NCBI GenBank assembly: GCA_001692895.1
Contig: KV748260.1
Coordinates: 62,001 to 126,000, forward strand
DNA length: 64,000 nt
From: Cenococcum geophilum 1.58
Taxonomy: Eukaryota; Ascomycota; Dothideomycetes; Gloniales; Gloniaceae
Direction of reading: 5' to 3'
Below are positions 22,917 through 32,433 of the stretch, piece after piece. The notes under the pieces are model-generated. The model worked only from the letters and a program-made list of their open reading frames with translations. It was not told the DNA's origin and did no database searches. Numbering within the stretch: position 1 is the first letter of the stretch; each line of letters begins with the position of its first letter. The position numbers and the translations under genes are program-made.

Positions 22917-24005
22917 CCTGGCGAATCGTGAATGCGGGACCTGCTCAGTGCTGCAAAGCCAATGCTGCCAAGGGGACCAGCTAGAAGGCCAAGCTCAGAG
23001 TCGTGCATGCAAAAGAATGGAGGCTGCATTAATTTTTCATTCAACGACAGCTTCTCGAGCTCGACTGCAAAAAATAATGGTTCAAGAAAAGGACAAAGGC
23101 TGTGAGCCAGAAGAACAGATAAACCTCAAGCTAAAAGCGCCAGCTGGACAGTGCCGTAATGGGGGCAGCAACATTAATTACCCAGGAGCAAGCGCGGATG
23201 CTGCGGGACACATGAGGCGTGTTTTATGGTACTCGCAAAGACACCAATTGAATTATCTGGTTTCCACAGTTGTCCAAGTTTGGGGCACACAGAGAAGCCA
23301 CAGTTAGTAACACCAGCAGAATGTTTGAGTTTAATTATAGCAAAGCTGAGCGGTGGCCCCATTTTGAAATATGCCTTGCGATGCACAGATCTTTCAGCCC
23401 AAGCTCTGATCGCTAGTAGGGTCCGCAAGCCACTCTGCCTCAGACTAAGCGGCCTCATCCATACGAGTGGCCGCAACTTTAGGCCTTCCACCCTCCGTAC
23501 GTCTTTCAAATGCCGTGCACGCTATTAAGGCGGGATCGGGAGTGAGGCAGTTAAACACAGTTGATGATAATTACGGAAGAAATCAGCTGACATGCTCCGC
23601 ATTTCTACTAACCCGTCTAACTAGTAGCACGCGCCTCGGCGCAAGAAAATTCCTCGAACGGCTGCCAGACGCCAAATGGCCCCAGAGTAACCCAATCGTA
23701 GTTGATGAAAGTTTAACGTCGTTACGACATCATCCAAAAGTCCCGCAAAAACGCCAGGCTAGCAATGCCGTTTCTCCACATGTTCGCCACTGGATGCCCA
23801 CTCTTTTAGAAAGAACCCTCCGAAAGACATCTTCACCATCTAAGTTCTAGAAACACAAAGCAGAAATGATTACAGATTAGGGCCGAAAGAGCTCAGATAA
23901 AATCAGAGGACAATAGCGATCTGCCCCGTCGTTGGGCTGCCACGGAGAGAGATCCGAAGCTCTCTCAGTAATTCTAAGTACTTGTGTCACCGGTAGGAGA
24001 GGCAA
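22917..24005. other. Intergenic region upstream of phosphatidylserine decarboxylase
   Basis: About 1.1 kb of ordinary composition with overlapping short frames on both strands, none with a recognisable motif. It includes the decarboxylase promoter and the 3' flank of the HAD-like pseudogene. I see no gene. Confidence 0.45.
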
Positions 24006-25078
24006 TCATGCCGCCGGGACAGTAAGAGCTGAACTATCCATAGGAGTCTTGTGCTGTGTGGAGATATCCGGCCAAACAAACATCTTCTCGTCTCGGGGAG
24101 TAAGAGCAGCGAAGATTGGGACTGCATTCTTGCTTGATACTCTTCTCCAGAGGTTGACGCGGGGGTTGAAGTTCGATGGCAGACCTTGTCCTTTGATCTT
24201 CTCCTCGTCGATCTTCGCGATCTTGATGACCTCGCGCTGAATGTCGGTGAAGGTGTCGAAGGGGATGTACGGCAACTTGTGCTCAATGCAATATTCTTCC
24301 GGACGGAGGCCACGGCGGGTAAAGAGTACGTCAGCCTTGCTTGCAGCAGGTAGATCAGACGCCGTCGCTGATGAAGTCGATCATAGGGATGGTCCCATCA
24401 TTTCTTTCGAGTTTAGCATGTTCTCGGTAACCATTGATGGATTCAGCCTTATCGTGGCCGGGCTCAGTGTCGTGGAGCCAGACAGGCTTCCACTTAGAAC
24501 CATCTGATGAAATAGTGGCATCGTTGGCGACAATCTCGATATTCGAAGAGGCCTCCTCGCCCAAGAAATGATCCAATACTCTCCTCAAAACTGGCTTTAA
24601 GCCTGCAGAAATAACACTGAATGGGATCTTGTTGTTCGGGCGGAATTTATGGAAAGTCTGGAATTCGGAGTCGATGTCGAGCGCATCCTTCATTACGGCG
24701 AAACCAATCGAAAGGCATATCCAACAATCCCCACATCTCTTCAGAGACACCACAGAACGATCTTTCACCAGAGTGGATTTTCTCGTCGAGGATTTTGCGT
24801 TGTTCTAAACCGCAGCCAAAGTTGTTGGGCAGAATGTGGCCAGTATCTTGCATGAAGATTGTGCCATCAAAGTCCAGAAATAGTGTCAGTATCTAAAAGA
24901 CCCTGATATACAGAGTGGAGAACGGATCGACAAATTGCATTCGCGTACCTGGGAAGCAGATAATCTTCCGCTTGATTCCAATGCTCGAGAAATCTACGGG
25001 GATTGTGGATTTGGGAACCTTTAGGTTCCGCCTGGATTTGACTTCAACGGCTGGTGGGGCGATAGCTGATGGTGACAT
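24006..25078 (-). pseudogene. HAD-superfamily phosphatase (phosphoserine-phosphatase-like), decayed
   Basis: Homologous in outline to the YNL010W-type fungal HAD phosphatases. Exon 1 (25078-24949) encodes the leader and strand KRKIICFP. The continuation DFDGTIFMQDTGHIL is motif I, VISAGLKPVLRRVL is motif II and IDFISDGV...DLP is the acidic motif. Three lesions are visible. (1) The intron starting at 24948 would need to end TCTGG, not AG, at 24874 to keep the DFDGT frame; ordinary AG sites give a stop. (2) Between about 24710 and 24700 the frame shifts (MPFD to GFAVMK). (3) At about 24360 it shifts again (SDGV to DLPAASKADVL). The three pieces lie in all three minus frames. The last piece runs to a stop at 24006. 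Probably a pseudogene; multiple sequence errors are the alternative. Confidence 0.8.
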
Positions 25079-26902
25079 GGTTGTTGATGAATGTTATGGA
25101 TAATTGAGGAAGAAGTGGAAGTGTTAAGGCCTAGGAGATTGCTGGTGATATTTGAATTTGCTGGTGGATTTGGTTGATAATTTATCATTATCGTGGAAGT
25201 GGGGACTTTATTTATGCAGTCAGCGACGTCACTCTACGCCGCCAGAATGATGCCATGTACAAGACTACCTAGGAATCGTGTTCGAAACTCCTTATCGTGA
25301 ACTACGCCTTCAGTGTTGACATGCTCTCGCCCAGCTAGGGCGCCTGTCAAGGGTGTAAGAGCCGGGGTCAACGAATCGGTGCTCTCGTTTGAACCTTTAA
25401 TTGACAAGGTGGAGGAGGGTTGTAGGGAGAGGATACTCCTCGTCGGTGGTGGTACCGCAGGATTCCTGCACTGTCGTGGGGCACGGAGGGGTAACTCGAG
25501 CCCAGGCTACCTATCAAGCACCTCCGCTGCAGTTTTCACGTGTTAGCAAGCCGCTTTCATGCCTAGCCACTTCCCAGTTCTGGTTTGCAATAATCTTCAC
25601 CATGACTCTTAGTGTCTCTGTGGGTTTATTACGAAGGTGATTAGGATATTTTCCCATCCCGATCCGGTCAGAATCATATGAAGGGCTTTGTACTAGTCCA
25701 TACAACGCAACGACGTCAAAAGTGTTACGGAACGTGACCTCGTGCAAGTATGCGGTGAGATACTCAATAAGCTTGTTCGCGAGATGGCATCGCAGTGGAC
25801 GCGGGTGTTGAACCAGTATGTAATGATCCTCAGCAAGCCCAGTGACTAGAGGTTCACTGGAGAGGGCGTCAGACATGCATGAAGCAGGAAACGGTCAATG
25901 TATTGCCCGACTCGGGACGTGGTTAGTCGCTCGCACTAAAGATAGAATCGGAAAGGGTTGCTATGTAAATTATATTTACTGTCAATGTCAAGTTCAAAGA
26001 TTCAAAAGCCTGCTTGGAGGTCTTCGGAATTCTAGATATTCAAGGCGTTCGAACATGGGCCTTATCAATTGCTGCGGAGGCAGACCAGCCGCACACAGAA
26101 TTTTGACACTCTGAAGAGTATCAGGATCCATAGCACGGCAACAACACCAAACATGGGCCCTTAGAGCGACCGCTACATGCCACTGACGCCTCGAATTGCA
26201 TAAGCTAGACCTGCACGATGACGGCAGCTGTAGGACCCCAAATGTGTTCAACGAAATAGAGGTACCGTGACAACATGCCATCATGCGTTCCCATTCACCT
26301 CTTTGACCATCACAGTTCGCAGTCCAGCTCCTCAGCTACCATCTGCATCCTGCTCGCCGCACAATCTTCTCTCGGCCTGCCCAGTAGCAGGTAGTCACAC
26401 AATCCCACGCATGCGGGAGGAAGGAACGAGTTTAAGTCAGAAATCTCTTCCACTACGTCTCAGCCTGTTTGCATACCTATTCGAAAGTACAAAGAAATGG
26501 AATCTGCACCGGTTCAAACAAGACATATTAAGAAACCCCGACCGCCGATAGTGAAAGTAAAGCAGAGGGGGTGTATGAGGGAAGCGTTACTTCAGTGCCA
26601 GGCTGGACTAATTTCGTCCAAAAGAAGCAAATTTTGGCGGAAGGCTACCATAAAGTATCTTGTCGGTGAATATCCCCAGCCCTCGCAGGGTATCACGAAC
26701 AGGAAACTCACATGTTAAGGAAAACCACGCTTCAACACAAAATGGGGAAATAACCGCAAAAAGAAGCATTTTCACAACGCCGTATATGACATGGCGATAG
26801 AGCCGTCATTGAAGACATGCCGCCCATGATTCCATAACTAGACAAAGCTCTCGATCCTCTACTCACGGGCTATCAGACATTTATCTTTTTCTTGTTTGAT
26901 GC
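25079..26902. other. Long gene-free interval
   Basis: About 1.8 kb. A minus-strand frame at 25514-25876 (120 codons) and another at 25994-26284 show no signal, motif or splice partners I recognise. Composition is ordinary with no repeat structure. It includes the promoter of the HAD gene and the 3' flank of the G-alpha gene. Confidence 0.45.
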
Positions 26903-28196
26903 TCATATCAGACCGCACATGCGGAGGTTCTCTTGGATTATAATATCTGATCTTATTAGTCTAATTCGACATCCGAGGGTCTAATGAGCTTACCGTTCAC
27001 TGCCGCCATGACGAATCGGATTTGCATGGTATCTGTCGCACATGTAAAATGGGTGTAGATTTGCTTGGTCTCGTGCTGGTTAAGGGAGACGAATCGGTTC
27101 AGGATGTAATCGCACGCCGCGGCATAGTCGGGGCCACCTATTAGATCATGTCAGGATTATATTAACAAACAATGAAACACAAAAGCTCACCCTCATAGTC
27201 AGGGAAGTAGTTCTTCATCGGGCTGACGGGTAGCTTCTCCTTGAACCTATCGATCTTGTTGAGGAAGAGGATGATCGATGTCTTCACAAACCACCTCGAG
27301 TTGCAGATCGAGTCGAAGAGGGTAAGCGCTTCCTGCATACGGTTGACGGTCTCGTCTTCGAAAAGGAGCTGATCATATTCCGAGATGGCGACAAGGAAGA
27401 GAATAGTGGTGACATTCTCAAAGCAATGTATCCACTTCTTCCGTTCGGACCGCTGGCCACCCACATCGAACATACGGTAGGTAAGGTCACCAATGATGAA
27501 AGTAGTTTCAGTGATACCGGTAGTCTTAACACGGGATCGAAGGACATCCTGATCATTGGGAATATAATCAGGAGCTGCGATGCGGTCGATGGAGTCGAAG
27601 TAGCTGGGCAACTAATTAGAATCCTTGTAATCCAACGGGCGAACGGGTGGGGACGATCTGGGGTATGGAAGTTACTTACTATTTAGCTGAATCGTTAAGC
27701 TGGTATTCGCGAGACCGCTGGAAACATTGCTGAACCCCGGCATCCTTCCATAGCACAGCAATGGCATTGCCAACCTCTGGTGGTAGGCTGTCACCCTCAA
27801 TTTGTGCGGGTTGCATAAAGATTGTCTGAACATGGTACTCGGCGCGCTGGTCATCAAGAGGCAGCTCTAACGATTCCATGGCCTCAAGAATCACCCGCAT
27901 TGACTGCACGGTGTTGCTGAAGATTATCTCCTTGAACGATTCGCGCTCATCACGGGAGTAGCCACCCTCGTGGATGAGTTTCATCTGCTTCAGGATAGTC
28001 GACTTTCCCGACTCACCGGCACCTAGGACACTGTCAGTTTGCTCAATCCATGCATACACGCATCCGGAAGGCACCAACCCAGAAGCAGCATCTTGATCTC
28101 GTTCCTCTGCATCATCTTATCCCGCTTCAACTGGTTCTCGATTTCCTCATTTCTCTGCTTCCCCTCCTTCTCCTCTGTGCTCATTCCGCAACCCAT
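26903..28196 (-). CDS. Heterotrimeric G-protein alpha subunit, group I
   Basis: GTP-binding alpha subunit coupling G-protein-coupled receptors to growth, conidiation and virulence signalling. The start [14 protein letters not shown] carries the N-myristoylation glycine and an adjacent palmitoylatable cysteine. G1 is GAGESGKST, the Arg/switch I region is [13 protein letters not shown]3 is [12 protein letters not shown] and G4 is NKID. G5 is TCATDT, and the C-terminus is ENLRMCGLI, whose Cys at position -4 marks the pertussis-toxin-sensitive Gi-like class (Fusarium FGA1, Neurospora GNA-1 and Aspergillus FadA group). Several short introns interrupt it, including one within the P-loop region ([10 protein letters not shown]) and one after NDSAKY. 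The expected length of about 353 residues is reached with all motifs intact. Confidence 0.96.
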
Positions 28197-30898
28197 TGTG
28201 ACAGATTGATTGTGATTTTTGTATGAAAGATTACGAGGGTGTAGTTGTATAGAGAATTCCGTAGAGACCTGCAGACGTACGGAATCCTGCGGTTACACCC
28301 GTCAGCCAAAAACTCGGTAGTTGCAAAGCAAGAAACAATAGACGCGGTGAATGTGAGAAGACCAGTCGCGACTGGTCTGCAAGTCCGAAAGAGAGGGACA
28401 GAGTGGAGGCTAGCGCTCAACCTTGGAAGTTTTGCCTATTGGAAGGGCGCGTTGTAATAGGGCGCAAGGCGAGGCGGCAGGCTACGAGGCTGGCACTCAC
28501 CTAGAATTACAAAGCTGTATTCGCAAAGCAAAGACGGACCGCTCCAAGGAGGAAAAGACTTGGACGAAAAGGAAGAAGAGTCGAGGGCGAATGGCAGAGA
28601 GCGAGTAGGAAGAGTCCGCTCGCTTCGGGGTTTGAGTTTCGGACGAAGCTGACCAACCAGCTGCCAATGGCTCAGATGCCCTCGTCGTGGGATGTCGCAA
28701 CGGAGGAGGAGGCAGCAAGGAAGATGGCACGACGGCGAAAGGCTCGAGCTGGACAGTGTTAAGTCTTGTCCAACAGGTTGGAGGAGAAGAAGCTTTGGAT
28801 TGAAAGGGGAACACCGCCTCTCTGGGTTCTCGCTTGGAAATCTTGGACGGGCCTTCGAGGAAAGTCCGCCGGACAGGCCACTAACTAACTAGGGAGCAGG
28901 AGCCACATCACGATGATAATACAACCCTATTAATCCCTTCCCAGTCAGCAATATCAGGTGTCGTGATACCCGCTGATTTGCGACTCCGGGCAGTAATCTT
29001 GCGGATCATTAATGATGCCCATTTCCCATATGCTGCTGCTGCTGCTCATGCAGTCGCTGTTGCCGTTCCCTCGCCGCAGACCAGTAGAGAAGCAGCAGGC
29101 TCGCGGGCGATCGATCGCTTCAGAGTCCTTCTGAGCGCAACTAGCACAAATCCATCGCGGTATGACGACGATAAACACTGCAGTCCCACAGTCTCGCTGT
29201 TTGCGCGTCTTTGCAGCCAGACACTGTCATACCTGTTCGACCTACTAGGTACCGTTTCACTGATGCTCGGGGCTGAAGCCTGGGGCAAACCTTTCGAGAA
29301 GCACGCTAGAAGATAGGGGCCTCAATAACCCTGACACTCAGACCCCTAGTCCCTGGGGGACTTTTGGGGTTTGAAACGTTTTACGGATTGTTCCAGGTCT
29401 GTTTCGATCATAGCCATTATTCCTGGGCCTTAACTGTGGCCACCTGCCAGCATCACCGCTGTCGACTTTCCTCTGCTGCGTCTGCAGTGCACACCGATCA
29501 CCCCAGACGCTTGCAGTTCAAAAAGGCGCAAAGTCGTGTCTGCTTGGCCTTTCCAGGGCTTGTTTTGCATGCCAGCCGGCTCTCCACTGCAGGTGACTGC
29601 GCCGCGATCAGAGCGCCCACGGCGCATGCATACTCTTACCTGCCTCGGACTAGAAAGTGCTGGTCTGAATAATTGTCGTTCATCGTGGCAGTCTCAAATC
29701 GTCGACGTCTTCATCTCCCTGACTCGTGTGGGAGTCCCGCTTGCCCCATTTTCGCGCGAGGCCTCCTTTTCCTTCCCTATCATCTCGCTATTCCGAGGTT
29801 CTTTTTCCCAAACGAATTCTGATTCGCCTCTTTTTCCTGCAAATATCCGAATGCTTGACTCTTCCTTGCATGTGCCTGTGGAACATTCGAAAACGGACAT
29901 TCGCTGCATCGCACTACCATCGTTATGGAATCAACCCTTGCTTCGCAACACTGAAGAAGCTGGAGAAAATATGAACGTCTGTGTTCCCATCTTTCGTGCA
30001 TCGTCAACTTTTTGGCTCAACGCCTCTTTCAACCATTAGAACGCCGTAGACTGCACCCTATCCCTAGAGCCTCTTCAGCCATTTATGCAGGGCAAAGCCT
30101 CTAGGAACATTTTGACTTTGCGTCTCATTTCGTTGCTTGACTCTTTCTATTTTCCTTCGGAACAGTTTATTCACTGCGTGGTATGCAAGCCTATCAACAG
30201 TCAACCGTCTAGTTCACAGGCTAGGCAAGCCGCGTTGTCTTTCGGTCCGAGTAAGACCACACCACCAACCATCAAGATACGCGATTCAGCCGACAGCAAC
30301 GGCCCGCGAACAAAGTTTGCGCTTCCTGCAGCCGACCCGTCTCACCTGAGCAGTCAGGTACCTCGAGCAGATAGCCGCTGTCGCTCCTCTGCAAGATGCC
30401 CCGCTTCCTGCTTAGTCTACAATTCACCGCATGTTCGCCGACGCAATGATACACCCGGTCCCGACCGCGCATGTCAACCTAGCTAGAGGCGGTGTGGCAC
30501 CTACAAGGCTGAGGGTCAGGGTTATCTGCATGAACCCACGTCATCTCTTGCTGGCGTCAAATGAGGTCTACTCCGCATCATGCCGCCATACTCGTAAATG
30601 GTATCCACTACCTCGGGACTTGCTTTAGAAGTAAATAATTTTATCCAACCAGTGCTCACGATTTACGCCTAGAGATATTCGTAATAGTCTTAAATTAACG
30701 TATTTTATAAATGAAGTTAGACTTGCGAGAGGCCTTCTAGCAGGGTGCTAAAAGGTTAAGGGCTCGGTCGGTTGCAAAACTTCAGATCAGATCAGATCTG
30801 AACTGAAAGTCCGGCAGAAAGGACGCGTTCCTTCCTAATTTGGTAAGCATTTATGGCTTTATAAAAGCACAGGCATATACAATTTGGAGGCTTCAGAT
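28197..30898. promoter_or_regulatory. Long upstream region of the G-alpha gene
   Basis: About 2.7 kb without a supportable gene. The first kilobase is likely the promoter and 5' leader of the minus-strand G-alpha gene, since such genes often have long leaders. There is a short CTG run at 29031-29048 and a strongly pyrimidine-rich stretch at about 29690-29880. Plus-strand frames at 29536-30039 and 30085-30486 lack motifs. A fragment at about 30757-30800 (GGTCGGTTGCAAAACTTCAG) resembles the terminus of the element that follows. Confidence 0.45.
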
Positions 30899-31356
30899 TA
30901 GGGGCTGTTCGGCTGCAAATCATCTCCATATCATAATCTGTCAATCTGTGCGCCTTTTAGTGTCGTTCGTTTTGTATTTAGTGGCGGCTACTTCCGTGGC
31001 ACATTTGAATCTGTAATTAAGTCGATCGTTCGGTAAAGCTCCAGATGAGGCTCCAGATTTGACTTCGCATAATGCGTAATTAAAATTAGTGAGCGATTCG
31101 AGTATTAGCTCCTCTCTGCCACCAGGGCTCTATCGCAACTCCCTGCTTTAGTGTTGTAAAGGAGCTTCCTTGACGCGATTAGAAATGTTAAGATAATAAA
31201 TATTATAAGGCTTGTAAATGCGGCAGCAGTATCGCAATTAGGGTGCATAGAGTTGCTATATTATAAGAAGTCGTTAGCTTATATGCGAGAGCTCTATATT
31301 AATATAGAATATGGAATAGGAGCTTAAGCTACATATTAAAACAGTGCCAAGAACCT

Positions 31357-31490
31357 CTTCCCCTGGGTCCTACAGTTATCGATAAGGGCCAGCCAATAGA
31401 ACCAATAGGATCAAGGCTTCGTGATCATACGCGTACTTTTGATTCTGGTGTTCACGCACGGACCAACTCGTAGGATCCTACCAGGGGAAG
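31357..31490 (+). mobile_element. Small MITE, copy A (134 bp)
   Basis: Bounded by CTTCCCCTGG and CCAGGGGAAG, a 10-bp inverted repeat. Its core (TTATCGATAAG, CCAATAGAA, ATAGGATCAAGGC, TGATCATACGCGTAC, TTTTGATTCTGGTGTTC) is shared with copy B at 31631-31778 in the opposite orientation. It is non-coding. Confidence 0.82.
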
Positions 31491-31630
31491 GATAGCTTGC
31501 AAGTTTAACACGCTTGCCGATACGGAGGAGCTTCATATTCAAATGTCGCAAGATCTACCGAACAACCACTTCATATTCAGATCTGAGCTCCATATTGAGT
31601 ATGACGTTGCAACCGTTAGTTTAGAAGCCT

Positions 31631-31778
31631 TATCCCTTCCGCTGGTGGTGTCCTACGAGGCGGACCGTGCGCGAACACCAGAATCAAAAGTACGCGTATG
31701 ATCACAGAGCCTTGATCCTATTGATTCTATTGGCTCTTATCGATAACGGAAGGACGAAATACACCAGCGGAAGGGATA
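31631..31778 (-). mobile_element. Small MITE, copy B (148 bp), inverted relative to copy A
   Basis: Perfect 17-bp terminal inverted repeats including the outer TA (TATCCCTTCCGCTGGTG at the left, its complement CACCAGCGGAAGGGATA at the right). The core matches copy A when reverse-complemented, with scattered substitutions and a few small gaps. The TA at both ends suggests a Tc1/mariner-type target duplication. Confidence 0.85.
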
Positions 31779-31947
31779 CCAATTTTTAGTAACTTTTAGC
31801 GTGTTTTTTAGCCGGTCAAAGGATTAAAAATTTACGAATTAAACTGGAATTCAACCGAACAGTCGCCTCAGAATCATATTGGAGCTCCAGATCAACGCTA
31901 TTCTGAAGCCCTCATTCTGATCTGAACTTGTAACCGAACGACCCCTA

Positions 31948-32433
31948 AACAAATTGCCCTAAAGCAGCTGAAGCCACCTTACAACCTTGCAACCATTGTG
32001 CTCGTGTTGCCTTTTCCCTACGCAGCTATCCCCACGCAACTACCCCCAGTCTCACATAAATCGCTCACAATCACATCTACTCCATCTCAGATCTTTCCGG
32101 TTAGACAGACATTACCATTATATACAAAGCCTGTCCGTGTCTAATTCGGCACTTGTGTCTACCGATAACCATTATCTAACGTCATGTATCCCATCCAGCA
32201 TGCTGCAACCCCCCCCGGGACAGATATCGCAGAAAATAAATCCGAAACACCAGCAACGCAATCCCGCACCCATGGCGTTGGCGGAGCACTTCCACGAAAC
32301 GCCTTTCGCGGTCTTCCCTTTTTGGTTTTCCAACTCTCCACATCACACACAGCCCCCTTATCGAACCCCCTGCCCACTGTCCATCCCAAAAGCCAACCTC
32401 ACGATAAACCAGTGACTATTCCTCCCTCCCTTC
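31948..32433. other. 3' flank of the Prm10-like gene
   Basis: About 490 bp. A plus-strand frame (31987-32415) is rich in Ser, Pro and His and has no motif I recognise; I take it as non-coding. Confidence 0.4.

Larger units (their letters stand above)
30899..31947. mobile_element. TIR element (MITE-like), about 1.05 kb, hosting smaller MITEs
   Basis: The left end reads TAGGGGCTGTTCGGCTGCAA (from 30899). The reverse complement of the right end (to 31947) reads TAGGGGTCGTTCGGTTACAA: imperfect 20-bp terminal inverted repeats, possibly with TA as the target duplication. Internal copies of similar subterminal motifs (CTCCAGAT, CAGATCTGA, TACCGAACAACC near 31556) suggest a composite or nested structure. 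No transposase frame is present, so it would need proteins supplied in trans. Two small MITEs of another family lie inside it. Confidence 0.65.

Noticed and set aside
25514..25876. 120-codon minus-strand frame
   Set aside because: No motif, no neighbouring exon that joins in phase; treated as chance.
29536..30039. 167-codon plus-strand frame upstream of G-alpha
   Set aside because: Arises in a pyrimidine-rich stretch and shows no domain or signal.
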